From the NCBI GenBank assembly GCA_029255685.2, contig CM055318.2:33096001-33160000 (forward strand): a DNA stretch of 64,000 nt. The letters are read 5' to 3'. A program made the translations under genes and the position numbers. How positions within the stretch are numbered: the first letter of the stretch is position 1; every line of letters starts with the position of its first letter. This document shows positions 23,401-34,983 of the stretch, one piece after another. This DNA comes from Silene conica. Its lineage: Eukaryota > Streptophyta > Magnoliopsida > Caryophyllales > Caryophyllaceae. The notes under the pieces were generated by a model. That model ran no database searches and was not told where the DNA came from. It saw only the letters and a program-made list of their open reading frames with translations.

Positions 23401-25648
23401 TCCCCAACTCTGTGGTGAACTTTTATTTAGTCTGGTTTGTGCGTTTAGACTTTTGCGCAGTAGTAAGAAGGATAATCTTAAGTATGCCAAACCCATACCC
23501 CTTTAGTGAGGGTTTGTGACACTCGAAGTAGCCCATGTACCAAAGGTTTTTCCAGGTATCTATATCATTGTGTGGTCTAAATGTTATTTGCTCATATGGT
23601 TCAATCTCGGTATAGTTATGCTCATACCAAAGTATTTTCTGGTTTAATCTCAATATTAATGCAGATCAACAGTGTATAAACCATTTCCTTACATTGAATG
23701 TAATGTTTTTTTCTTCTTTTTTGCGTTTTCAGCTGTAAGCTTGAGCTCAGATCTGAGTACTGAGATCTTGAATTTTACTAGAAAGCTACTCTTAGATACC
23801 AAGATAAAAAACTACAGAAGCAGTTTGAAGATGCCAGCTATGATCTTAGATGAGGACAAGATGTCATCAAGGTTTATGTCGAGTAATGGATTAGTTGAAG
23901 ATCCATGTGCAGTTGAGAAGGAGAGAGCGTTGATCAACCCTTGGACCTTCGAAGAGAAGAAAATTTTCATGGACAAACTAACCACTAATGGGAAAAATTT
24001 CAGGAAAATTGCGTCTTTTCTTGATCATAAGACCGTAGCCGATTGCATTCAATTCTATTACAAAAATCATAAATCGGAAAGTTTTGAGAAAATTAAAAAC
24101 CTGGGTGCCAGAAAGCAAGTGAAGCCTCTGTATTCAGATACATACATGTTGACTTCTGAGAAAAAATGGTGTAGAGAGGTGAAGCCGGTTTCTCTTGATA
24201 TCTTGGGGGAAGTTTCAGCTATTGCAGCTCTAACTGATCAAGCCATGAAAACTTTTAAGTTGACCAATAAGAACCCCAGGAAATCAGATATTGTCATTGA
24301 AGTAGCGAAAAAAAGTCCTGAAGCTGATCTTTTGTCTTCTGAGGCTATGGATTCCTGCATCACTCATTCTCTGGGTCCAAACGATGGCAACGATGAGTTG
24401 AAACACCGTAAAGTATGTTCCTTTTCTAGGCGACTCTCGACACCTGATATCTCACTGAATGTTGGTGACGATGACGAGGATACTTGTTCAGATGAAATTT
24501 GTGGGGAGAGAGATTTTGGGGACTGGACAGATGAAGAGAAATTTTTGTTTGTTCGGGCTTTTTCAGCTCATGGGAATGACTTTTTGACAATATCAGGAGT
24601 TGTGAAGACAAAGAATCGGGATCAGTGCAAAGTGTTTTTCAGTAAGGGTCGGAAGTGCCTAGGTCTCGAAAACTTGACTACGGGAAGTTGTAGTGGAAGA
24701 CTCCTTGGAAGCAACGCTACAAGTGGTCGTGGAAGTGATATTGAAGATGGAGCCGGAATTGTAAAGACGAGGTATGCAGGTTGTAGCGGCAAGACAGATT
24801 CTAGAACCGAAAGAGAGTTGCCACATGTGAGTCGAAACATTTCAAAGCTTGATTCTACGGGTAATTGTGGCCCGGGGAAATTGGGTTGCCAAGAAATTGA
24901 CATGGAACCTGAAGTTTTATTGCCAGCAGATGTTGTAGATATTGGTCGTTGTGGGGTATTTGATGGCAGTACCGAAGTGTCTCATGTGTCAAGTTTTATG
25001 GATCCTGAATCAGTTTCAGAGGCTACCAATGTGAAATCAGTTGTTTCATGTGAAATTCTGGATCCTGACTGCACCAGTTCTCACGACGGGCATCGTAAAC
25101 ACTCAAGGTGTTCCGGCAGCTCTAATCACCCTTGTGAAGGTGTGACAGATCTGCTTGTTGATTTGACAGTTGAGACCGAATCGAATGATGACCGTAGTCA
25201 TAAGCCGGGAAGTAGAAAAGTGCAGTGTTTTCAAGAGCGTCATTTCAGGAAATGTGGTGGTGCAGCTTCTCAGAATGATTATATGGTTTCGAGCAGATGT
25301 TCAGACACTTGTAGCGGTAGTGGTGGTGTTAAACAGTTGAAAAATATTCTTAGCAAAACATCTTCGGTTGACAAAGAGATTTCGATCTCCTGGCAGTATG
25401 ATGAGACAACAAATCAGTATCTGACCTCTAATGGCATTGCGGACCTTGAGAATGTTCCAGTTAGGAACTATGGTATATGGGATGGAAATAAGATAAAGGT
25501 TGTGGGCTACCCATCTTTGACAGAGTCGTCGTCAGCTTTGTTATTGGCCAAATATCCACCTGTGAATTCTGGTAAATGCAATCAAAATAATGCCTGTCAG
25601 TTTTCACCCAGGGAATATAACAATGCGAATGAGAGCTTTGTGGACTAA
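17458..25648 (+). CDS. PWR: POWERDRESS-like SANT domain protein, 4 coding exons
   Basis: Exons 17458-17791, 18194-19054, 21625-22776 and 23733-25648 join through GT/AG introns, all in phase 1, to 1420 residues. SANT/Myb-type domains: NPWTFEEKK...FYYKNHKS (about 851-897) and DWTDEEKFLF...CKVFFSKGRK (about 1046-1090). Arabidopsis POWERDRESS-like blocks are MPPHWDRNKADFF near the N-terminus, GHGKQAEWH at the exon 1/2 joint and YGIWDGNKIK near the C-terminus. The family is a nuclear NCoR/SMRT-like cofactor that works with the histone deacetylase HDA9 in Arabidopsis (known). The protein looks somewhat shorter than the Arabidopsis one, mainly after the second SANT domain. Start: the first ATG at 17458 adds a Ser/Asn-rich leader; the homologous MPPHWDR methionine at 17587 is the alternative. 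No stop or frameshift. It is the only intact host gene here. Confidence 0.9.
17792..18193 (+). other. SANT gene intron 1
   Basis: Donor GTTAGT after CTCTG; acceptor TTAAAG before GTCATGG. 402 bp, T-rich, no inserts noticed. Confidence 0.85.
19055..21624 (+). other. SANT gene intron 2, with repeat insertions
   Basis: 2570 bp from donor GTACTG to acceptor GTGACAG. It opens with a T tract (about 19097-19113) heading a segment that looks like a reversed LINE/retroposon 3' end. It also holds a MITE-like unit at about 20132-20508, with GTTTGGCC at one end and GGCCAAAC at the other plus internal copies. The rest has no coding signal. Confidence 0.75.
20132..20508. mobile_element. MITE-like insertion in intron 2
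   Basis: Ends TATGTGTTTGGCC and GGCCAAACATGCACTA are inverted; internal GGCCAAACACG and GGCCAAACATG copies occur near 20368 and 20411. AT-rich, non-coding. Confidence 0.45.
22777..23732 (+). other. SANT gene intron 3
   Basis: 956 bp from donor GTATGC to acceptor GTTTTCAG. At about 22888-23020 it carries a small GACACGGGTGTC / GTGTCTGACAC inverted-motif segment, probably a short MITE. Confidence 0.8.
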
Positions 25649-26138
25649 CCGAATTGTACCTTAAGACTTTTAAGGAAAGACGGGACAGGTTTAGAGGAAA
25701 TGAAGAGTTTATGCTGTGGGAAAAGAATGGGTCAAATTGAGTATTGTACAGGGAAGAGATTGCAAGGCAGAGGAGTTTGGGCGGTGGTCATACGACATTT
25801 GTACATTAGGGTTTTGGGGGTTTTTGTTATAGTTCACTAGTTCAGTGATTTCCCATGAGTTTAGTGCGTATAGTGATTTAGTCGACAGATATTGCTTTAA
25901 TGTTGGGTTCTTGGATTTGTTCATTGACTTGTGTCCTAGATTTCCCCCATGAGAACGCATTAGTTTAGTACCAAATTATTTTTGGAAGTATACATGATTT
26001 AGTCAACAAATCAAATGCATTCATGTCCTTGTAATCAAATTTGGTTTCTCAGAGGTACCTGTGTGTTGCCAACACAATGTCCTAAAAGCAAAGAACCTAT
26101 AATATACAGCATTACAGCGTAAAGGTAATTAAAATTGC
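25649..26138 (+). other. 3' flank of the SANT gene
   Basis: Follows the TAA/TAG-rich end of the coding region; contains the probable 3' untranslated region. The polyadenylation site was not assigned. Confidence 0.4.
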
Positions 26139-26228
26139 CTACACTCCGCATAATTCAATGCAGTTAAGCATGTATTCCTCGTGCACCGACTTCAGCATTA
26201 ATGGAAGCGGGGCAACAATCTTCATCAC
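26139..26228 (-). CDS. Candidate terminal exon of an unidentified gene
   Basis: Minus strand. TTTGTTTGACAG, a good acceptor, is followed by 29 codons in frame ending CIELCGV and a TAG stop (26139-26141). The peptide (VMKIVAPLPLMLKSVHEEY...) has no repeats or low complexity and reads like a conserved exon. However, no upstream exon was found before transposon sequence begins at about 26640. It may be the stranded 3' end of a neighbour gene, or chance. Confidence 0.3.
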   Translation of the reverse strand: MMKIVAPLPLMLKSVHEEYMLNCIELCGV

Positions 26229-26689
26229 CTGTCAAACAAAAGAGACGAAAGTAGGGTTAATAGCAAAGACCATAGATGGGGTGCGTCAAGTTTATATTAA
26301 TGTCTCATATAAACGGTCACGAATCTTTCAAGCCAAACCCAACCCAACCCATCCCACATATATTTGGCATCAACCTAAACACATTTAAGTGACGGGGGAT
26401 TAATATAAATTATAAATTAGAGTTAAGTTACACACCTTGTTCTTGGCTAGAAAGTTTAACGTACATTCGAGCCAATTAGATCTTGAGACACATGAACCCA
26501 CATAAATATATGGGTCATTAAGTCTTAACTCAAACCCGTTAATAAATGAGTCATTCATATTACATGTAAAAAAACCATGAGATCTACTTCACCCTCTTTA
26601 CAGACTTTCTACTCAGTAAAAAGCTTATATAAATTCATTTCGGTTCAACTCAGTTCAGTTCACGCATAGTCCAAAAGAACCACAGGCAA
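26229..26689. other. No gene seen
   Basis: Intergenic; includes a short TTCAG-type repeat at about 26640-26665. Confidence 0.4.
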
Positions 26690-26780
26690 AGAAATGTGTA
26701 TCTACGAATTCAGAATTGTGTATCTACACATTAAGAAATGTGTATCTACGCATTCAAAGATGTGTATCTACGCATTCAAA
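26690..26780. repeat. Short tandem repeat (about 22-23 bp x 4)
   Basis: Unit close to ATGTGTATCTACGCATTCAAAG, with variation in the first two copies; it ends exactly where CACTA sequence starts. Confidence 0.75.
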
Positions 26781-27535
26781 CACTATTACAGATATGAGCT
26801 TTAACAACAATTATTTACCGTTGTTATATAAAAAAGCGGACGTTGTTAAAGCCTCCGTTGTTAAAGGTTTTAACAACGGTCCCTAATTATTACCATAACT
26901 GTTGTTAAAAGTATTAACAACGGCTAATCACCGTTGTTATTAGATTCCTGCCGTTGTGGAAGGTGTCAATGATTTTTGGTGGGAAAGTTATCACAACAGC
27001 TATTTGTCTCAAACTCGTTGATATAGTTTTGCCCGGATATTTATAACAACCGATACGTTTAACGGAACCGTTGTTAAAAGATGTTAACAACGGGTAAAAA
27101 CCGTTGTTATTAGGTCCCTGCGTTGTTGAAGGTGTTAATGATTTTTGGTGGAAAAGTTATCACAACGACTATTTGTCTCAAACCCGTTGCTATAGTTTTG
27201 CGGGAAATTTATAACAACCGGTATGTTTAGGGTTTAGGGTTTAGGGTTTTAGGATCGCAAGTTATCACAACGGTTATGTACTTGAAACCCCGTTGTTATT
27301 AGTTTTGGTGGGAAAGAGTTTACAACGGTTATATGTAGTGAAACTGTTGTTAAAGTATTAACAACGGTTAAAAGCCGTTGTTATTACTGTCTATGCGTTG
27401 TTAAAAGTGTTGTTGATCTATGTTGAAAGGTTATGATAACGGTTATGTGTTTCAACCCCGTTGTAAGTAGTTTTGGTGGGAAAGTGTTTAACAACAGTTT
27501 GTGTATCGTAACCGTTGTTATTTATTTTATTATTG
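26781..27535. mobile_element. CACTA-type transposon terminus with CCGTTGTTA repeats
   Basis: Starts CACTATTACAG and is filled with CCGTTGTTA / TAACAACGG in both orientations, the usual look of CACTA subterminal repeats. A unit of roughly 180 bp is repeated in tandem at about 26924-27228. No closing TAGTG end was found, so the element is truncated, apparently against the LTR that follows. It contains three TTTAGGG units (27226-27246). Confidence 0.6.
27226..27246 (+). repeat. Telomere-type TTTAGGG x3
   Basis: Three exact copies of the plant telomere heptamer inside the CACTA terminus. Confidence 0.9.
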
Positions 27536-27654
27536 ATTTTTAAAAAACTGTATTTGTTCCCCTACAGCCAGTGAAAATCCTGCATAATCCAGCAGCATTC
27601 CCTAAAGGCGTATTTTGTGCATAAACCAGCAACACGCAGAAAACAAAATGATAT

Positions 27655-29292
27655 TGTAACACCCCCATTTATTTAAGAACTTTTAGCCAGACATTCCCAA
27701 ATAAATAGGACTGTTACCGTCTTGGAATGACCGAGGTAGTGAATAACAAAGTAAAACACCCAAAGTACTTTTATGAATTTGATAAAATTTAAACTTTGAT
27801 ATTACAGAAACTACACAGCAGAATAAAAGTACAACTGATGACTACTCTATATGTGATATAGTTCTAAGTCGGTCCCAAGTCTGCATCTCACATTCCCGTC
27901 CCAACTCCTAGCTCAACTGTCTCTTTCCTGTAGAATCTACTCCCCATTCCGGATCATCGTAGGTGTCACACGAATACACAGGGTCAACCACGAGGTTGAG
28001 TAGGAAGATAAATAAAACATAAACAATAATAGAGTACAATACACTTCCATCTCCATACCGTCTCCGCAATCACTTCCCGATCAAACACCACTTCTCAATC
28101 ACAAGTCCCTACAACTCCGATGGCCATATCACATGCCCCAATATCACAGGACCCACACCTCATTCACAAGTCCCTACTCCTCCAATGGCAATGTCACAAG
28201 TCCCAATATCACATGCCCCAATTCTCCTCTCAGCATTATACAATAATATTCAAGATAAAATAATAACGTCTCGACAACAATAATAAACATCATATACTAA
28301 TCTCATATTAAACGAACAATCTCATTACATGACATAATATCAATCACAGTCCATTCCCCTACCTCAAATTGCAGAATGACAACAGAACAACTGCTAGAAG
28401 TATTCCACCTCGAACTCAGTTCCTATAAATATTACTTAACCTCAATTTCAACCATACAACCAAACACTACTAAATTATTCGATCATGTTCATAATTGATT
28501 TACTTATCACACACTGTAAATGTATATATCAACATACTCATATTCATACCAATTATCACTAACCAAATATAACCTTACTAATTATAGACTTACTAATCAT
28601 AGCAGGAAATCAAATAACCAACTATTACTAAATCAATAACAATAACAATATAAATAATTACTAGTCATCACAATATTCCTTAATAACATTAATAATCATA
28701 GTAACATATATAACATATGACCATACAATTATAAACTCATAATAATAAGATAACCAATGATTATAATAACACTAATCATATAATTATCATACTATACTAA
28801 TAATAATAACAAGACAATAATCATATAATAATAATCATATAGTAATAATAATATACTAGTAATAATAATTCTAATTATTAACTAATAAACACTTAGAGAC
28901 CGTCCACTACCCATACTAACTAATACTTACGACAATACGACAACAGCCTAAACCTCACAACAAAGAACCAACTTAATACCTCCTTTCCCTCGCTCAACCG
29001 TGCACCCAAATTCAAGGCACCACCACCACCATTCTGTTCACTCACAACCGAAACAACTAACCCTAGCCTCAACTATGTACTACCACCTAAAACTTCCATC
29101 CCTCACGCACCACCAGGAGCTACCGCAGTCACCACGACGCCTCTCAAAGCTGCCTGTACTCGACATATCACAAACAACATATAAAATATAAAATACTTAT
29201 CCGATAAATTAATTATCGAACACACGTCAAATAACTATCAACACGTCAAGATAATTATTAAATATTAAAATAAAATATAATAAAATACGGAG

Positions 29293-29295
<3 letters not shown>
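27655..29295 (-). repeat. LTR (minus orientation), probably chromovirus-type Gypsy
   Basis: Plus-strand left end TGTAACACCCCCATTT, i.e. the minus-strand LTR end ...GGGGGTGTTACA, as in Tekay-like and related Gypsy LTRs. No internal coding region is attached on the left, so this is a solo or truncated LTR. The right boundary is uncertain and placed before the TA tract. Confidence 0.45.

Positions 29296-29372
<77 letters not shown>
29296..29372. repeat. (TA)n microsatellite
   Basis: About 76 bp of alternating TA abutting the left end of the Mutator-like family element. Confidence 0.95.
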
Positions 29373-29374
<2 letters not shown>

Positions 29375-29923
29375 AGATCCGGTGAGAACCACTACTATAA
29401 TGAGAACCATGAGAACCTTCACTAAATCTCCACCTAATCTCGTTTCGAAAGTTTTGATGGATCATTTACCATTAGTTTAGTCTATTCACACACATTCTTT
29501 AGTATCATTAAACAAAATTTATTGATTTTATTAACAAATATATACTTAATGTACAAAAATACAATTAGGTATACTAAAATGGCTATAAATGCACGAAAAA
29601 ACCTACTACGTGCATGAAACTTTTTACATGCATGAAAATGATTACTAAGTGCATGAAATAACATGCTCTAGGTGCATGAAAAAGACTTATAGGTGCATGA
29701 AAAATGTTAGATACATAAAAAACAGTAGTACGTGCATGAAAATTAATAAAATGTATCTCGCCTCGATTTCCGACACTAGTATATTTTTTCTCGACCAAGA
29801 AATATGTTCTCTAGCCATAAAATTCTATGTCGAATCCAAATATGTCATTACTTTTTTTAAAAAAAGTCCGTAAGGTAGAGTTCTCAAGGTTCTCATTATG
29901 TTGGTGGTTCTCATAGGATCTCA

Positions 29924-29928
<5 letters not shown>
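29373..29928. mobile_element. Short Mutator-family relative A (about 0.55 kb)
   Basis: Inward-facing ends GATCCGGTGAGAACCAC and, inverted, GTTCTCATAGGATCTCAA, with further GAGAACC repeats. It is bordered by (TA)n on both sides. The right 190 bp, inverted, matches the left arm of element B at 38939. It contains six GTGCATGAAA motifs (29607-29742). Confidence 0.65.

Positions 29929-29961
<33 letters not shown>
29929..29961. repeat. (TA)n microsatellite
   Basis: Directly follows the right end of relative A. Confidence 0.95.
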
Positions 29962-29963
<2 letters not shown>

Positions 29964-30055
29964 ACCAAACTTCTTACTTATATTTTGTGCATCAGTTCTA
30001 CAACCAAAATTCCTACTTACATTTTGTGCATTCCCTAAGCTAGCTATCTAGCTAA

Positions 30056-31100
30056 TTACATCTCATCATTTGAAGGTTTGTGTGTAAGGGCGTATTTGTC
30101 CCACAAGTCCCTTATCTCGTCTATCTGGGTGTTGCTGTACACAGGGAGAGATGGCTCGTTGAATATATACTGCGGATAAAACAAATAGATACAAGACATG
30201 CGTTGACTTAGAGTAACAATAGCGGTGGTATATGAACATCGCAATATAGCAGCAAAGACAGCAGCCCTAATGAAAAAAAGTATATTTAACTTCAAAAAAT
30301 TACTAACCCTTTCTGGAATAGAGACATATCTTCGCTTAATTAGCTCATACATGAAACGACAAATGTAGTATCCACATTGTATGCCATACACATGCTTAGG
30401 GACCTATGATATTACATAAAAAACGTTTAGACGAGAAGGCATACAATTACCACTTAGTTTAATCCGTAATTAAAAAGACAGATGTCATGCACTTAATTAA
30501 GGTATTGTATTTGCGCACGTACCCCTGTTATTGTACTAAATTTAATGTCAGCATCAGAATCTTTCCTGGGTTGATCACCGTCAGCAGCTCTTTTCTTCTC
30601 AAAGTCACTTTAAAAAAGAGGCAGAAACTCACATAAATATATGTGTCGTAGTGAAAATAGTAATAATTGAAACTTAATATTATGTGCCAAATCAGTATGA
30701 TAAAATTACTTAATAATCAACTCCTTAAAGGTCTTGGTTGGTTGTCAATGCACAGAGTCCAACCAAGAGACTTTATTCTGATTCAGCATGATCGCTGCTA
30801 GCACCCAATGACTCCTATATACCGAGAGACATCATCATTATTAAGCACACACATATATTAAATATAAAAATACAATTGTGTTTGGAATCGTAATATTAAT
30901 TATATATTACCCTCTTTCATTATAAGGGGCAAAAACGAGCTTTCTTTTTTCGCCAATTCCTTAGCAATATAATCTAACCGCTCTCCGTACGAAAACATCG
31001 GTATATGCATAGATAAAACATTAGGGCACAGGAATCCGTACATATCATGCAGATGCAATCTTGCTGTTGGGGTTCGTTACCAATTTCAAGTACCTACATT
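30056..31100 (-). pseudogene. Ulp1-like (C48) cysteine protease relic, minus strand
   Basis: Exon-like blocks on the minus strand read, 5' to 3': MYGFLCPNVLSMHIPMFSYG (about 31046-30987), then SHWVLAAIMLNQNKVSWLDS (about 30812-30753) with the HW and LDS motifs, then GIQCGYYICRFMYELIKRRY (about 30383-30324) with the QCG motif holding the catalytic cysteine. They end in DEIRDLWDKYALTH. These are signature blocks of transposon-borne Ulp1-like peptidases, which in cells remove SUMO-like tags. A stop after the LDS block and poor splice continuity suggest decay. Confidence 0.6.
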
Positions 31101-31904
31101 ACAGTTTAATTCCGGTAGTAAAACACTGTCTTAGTCAGAGTATTAGAATATTGCATGATTTATTAAGAAACTTACTTCAACCAAACAAGTAGGTGTGCGA
31201 CACAATCTGTTCAAGGACATTCCAAGTGGCTAGAAGATCCCATGCATAAGTGCTGAACGTTCAACCCCTAAAATATCAGCCTCGAGCTGAATCATTAAAT
31301 TTTTTTCGCTCTCTACGCGAGATTAAGCCTCCTTGTAAATAGCATGCATCGTCATCGTTCTTACATGTTGCATGTAAGTGTTCCCAGTATACTTTGTAGT
31401 GGATAGACGAGTAACATGTTTTTCTTTACTGCTACTTGTCATCACAACATCCTACATGTGTGGAAAACTAAAATTAAGTACTTATATATTAACTAAACTA
31501 ATCCAAATGAGCCATATCCCAGTTGTAGCTATTTAAAAAAATTAAGTACTTAATAAGTAAATACCTCAGCAACTTGATCATTAAATGAGGTAGTTGTAGG
31601 ATCATTGTCAACACAACTCTTACAAAGTTAATGTGATTGCTGCAGCAAAGGCTTACAATCATGGCAGTCAGATTTGGTAATGCGGAATTTTAAGCAGCTT
31701 TGTTTTCCGTTTTTCCTTTTTTCCTTCCCCCCCGTTAATCAACGAGATTTTATTTCCCCTTTTTCGCAATAATCAAGGGCCACAAGTTGGATATACACAT
31801 TTATACATGATCAACTATATTAGGGAAAATGCAGCAAATAAGCAGTATGTTCTAACTGACCATACAATTTTATTAAAACTTCTATTTTTTATCCACTCTT
31901 TGTT

Positions 31905-33475
31905 GTTATGTGGTTTCTAGTTACGACATGTGCATCATTAGTGAGGTCGTTGTAGAAACCGACTGGCTGCAAGTAACCGAAGACGCGTTGCACATTTTGC
32001 TGCCTAGAAATTGGGTCAAGGATATTGTTATTGATGTTATTGGTATTTGTACGACACTAGGAAACCCAAGTGTTGTGTATTTTCCGACAATAATAAGTGT
32101 ATTCATCATCCTTATTGATCCCATCTGCTTGTTTTTTGGTTTTTGAAATTACAAAGAAGTTTGACAGATGAGATATTCTCAAATTTCAGGGAATTGTCGG
32201 TAAAAACGGGTTTCAAAGTCAATACATCCGACTTTCATATTTGCCCCTCGATCTGAACACAGCCGAATGGGTACATAAGCAATCTTTTTTTTTCAATTCA
32301 CTTTTTTTACAATGCATTTTTTTCATTTGAAGTCAATACATCCTACTTGACTACTTTGTAATATTTCAGGTTTTCTTTCCTTATTGTGTGGATAAATCAC
32401 ATTGTTGCTTGTGTTATTGACTTCGAGAAAAGGATGAAATTCATACTTGACTCGAACCTGCCCAGGCGTCCTGATGTGAGACGTAAATTTTTAGTGGATC
32501 AGATATGATTTAATAGTTTTTTGCATGAAAAAATGTTCACCCACCCTTACTTATTATATATGGAACTTTGCTCAATAGCTTTTGACTACCCAAAATGCAT
32601 TGTCTTGGAATATCATTGGCATTTATTTTTCAATAGTGATGTCTGTGCATGAAATGCCCTGTTATGTGCGTGAAATAATATTTAGCGTGCATGAAATAGC
32701 GTTATAGCCGTCGAATAACATAAAGGCATAACAAGGAGGAACCACGTTTGTCTACTCTCTGACGAGTTTGATCCACGTGCCATTGCTTGTTTGAGGAAAC
32801 CATATTAAGCCAGGAGAACACCAAAGCTAATATCGATATGATCTATTCTTGAATAAAAATGAGTAGACGGATTGAAACTAAACAAGGATCACGTCCAAAA
32901 TTATACCCATAAGAATGTTTAATATACAGCCGGGTTGACGGAAACCTGGAAAGGGCAATTCCAATAGTTCTCTATAACAATGAGCTCCTAATGATACCCA
33001 TAAGAATGTAGGCAATCTTTATGTGCATTAAATAACATTGTCTGTGCATGAAATAAGTTTGTATGGGCATTAAATACGTTATACCACAATCACAATCACT
33101 CACTGTCTTGTTTTTGTATAGCTCCTGCCTGCTGTGGGCATCATCGCAAGAGACTCTTCGAGTTACTCAATGTTGTTGGAGATCAAAGATTTTAAGTGGG
33201 AGTTTGTGAATGTGCATCGACAACATAACAGGTATGCTTGTGGAGTTTATATGTTAAAGTGGCTCGAAATTTTGTCTGATCAAGCATCATGGACTGATAA
33301 GCGTTCTTACGAGGTATAAATTTTTCAACAAACTTTTGTAAACATTATTCAGTATATTTTATTTCATGCCTTTCAATATTTGTTGTCAAATGAAATTTAT
33401 ATGTAGGATTTGGATGAATATGCTATGAGTATGATTGCACGTCTCATCAAATGGGAGCGAAACAAGAGAAAGGTA
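31905..33475 (+). pseudogene. Second Ulp1-like (C48) protease relic, plus strand
   Basis: Plus-strand blocks: LPRNWVKDIVIDVIG (about 32000-32044); VIDFEKRMKFILDSN (about 32411-32455), where the HW motif is disrupted and the frame shifts; and FVNVHRQHNRYACGVYMLKW (about 33203-33262), with the Q...CGV motif holding the catalytic cysteine. They are followed after an intron-like gap by EDLDEYAMSMIARLIKWE. The sequence differs clearly from the minus-strand copy at 30056, so this is a separate gene, not a duplication. It is broken and unlikely to be active. Confidence 0.5.
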
Positions 33476-33566
33476 AATATCAAGAACTTTCGAATGCCTA
33501 ATTTAAATTTTGCCTAATTTTATTCTTCTTTTCATTAGATTCTGTCTCAGCTGACTTTTACGTAAT

Positions 33567-33601
33567 AGTATTCCCCCCCCCCCCCACCCCCCCCCCCCCC
33601 C
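33567..33601. repeat. Poly-C tract
   Basis: A near-pure C run of about 33 bases with one A; its length may not be exact in the assembly. Confidence 0.85.
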
Positions 33602-33786
33602 GTTTTTTTTGTAGGATTATCACTAGGTGTTATTTTCTAAAGACTTGAGTCAAGTGACGTGCAAAGGGAGTGACATATGACTTAATCCAACATTTGAAAC
33701 CCTAAGCCTTGCATTTTCTGCTGATGTTTTTTTGATCTGATTCCTTGATTCGAGTGAGGTGCAAAGGAAGTAGACCCTGAAATCTC

Positions 33787-34005
33787 AGATTCTTGGTACA
33801 TAATTGATTCTAGAATATGTAATACACCACTAGGTCTTGAGAGTGCATATTAGATTCTTGGTACATAACTGATTCTAGAATATGTAATACACCATCAGGT
33901 CTTGAGAGTGCATATTAGATTCTTGGTACATAATTGATTCAAGAATATGTAAGACACCACCAGGTCTTGAGAGTGCATATTAGATTTTTGGTACATAATC
34001 GAAGT
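33787..34005. repeat. 65-bp tandem repeat, about 3.4 copies
   Basis: Units start at 33787, 33852, 33917 and 33982, each opening AGATTYTTGGTACATAA. The period is exactly 65 bp. Confidence 0.9.
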
Positions 34006-34122
34006 CATGTTTCTTGACTAATTCTGAATGCATATTAGATTTTTGAAAAAAAACATGTCACGTGGCAACGAAAATGATGAGATAAACGAATTTGAGCAGA
34101 AAAACTCTCTTAACATTGTACA

Positions 34123-34983
34123 TGCATTAAAAAATGTTCCACGTGCATGAAATAACAGTGTGCATGCATGAAATAAAATCATGTATCCAAGGTCAAATCG
34201 TAAAGTAATCTCAAGTGAACTTTTAAAATGTTGCATTCTCATTTAGATTTTGGAATTTTAAAATTAAATTCGATGGTTGGGGATGTGGTAGCAAAGAAGG
34301 ATGTAGTGGTGGATTACCGGTTTCTTAATAATTGTCTTAATCATGCATAGAAAACGACCTAAGTGCATGAAATAACCATAAGGTGCCTGAATCAGTATGT
34401 TGATAGGCTGCGTCCAGATTGAAATAACCCCACGCCAATTAATCAAATAAAGCCCACGCCAATTAATCACATAAAGCCCACCCAAATTTTCCTGTTTTGT
34501 ACAACAATGAGATCATAATCCAGTTGTTCTGTTTTAGTCAATTAAACCTTGAATCTTTTTATGTTCCCTCAAATTCCCAAATAAAATTGGATCTTAATAT
34601 CTTATGTTATGAAATATTGTTCAACAACCTAAACAACAAGTTGTGATCTTTTCTTCGAATTTCCATTTGAAAAAGATTTTGATGTTTTGATGAAATGTTA
34701 GGTACTGTCCAATTGGGAGGATAACAACTTGTATTGTTGTTCATCTTTCTTCTTACTTTCCTTCTCTTTCCGACTTCTTTCCTTTAACTATAGTATCATC
34801 TTCATCATAGTCTTCTTCTTCGTCTTGACAATCCTGAATCTTGCATTAATTTACTTCATAAGATCCATCTACCACCAGCACCGACCCCTTATATCGCCCA
34901 ATGTGTGCATGAAATCAACGTTCTTTTTGCATGAAATATCTGTTTATGTGCATGAAATAACATTGTACGTGCATGAAATAATA
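34123..34983 (+). repeat. Dispersed GTGCATGAAA motifs
   Basis: Multiple plus-oriented GTGCATGAAAT-type motifs (34147, 34168, 34360, 34904 and onward, four within 34899-34983), with others near 32646 and 33046. The rest of the interval is non-coding. Confidence 0.7.

Noticed and set aside
33567..33601. Poly-C run as a functional i-motif
   Set aside because: A single homopolymer with uncertain length; could be slippage or sequencing error, with no supporting context.
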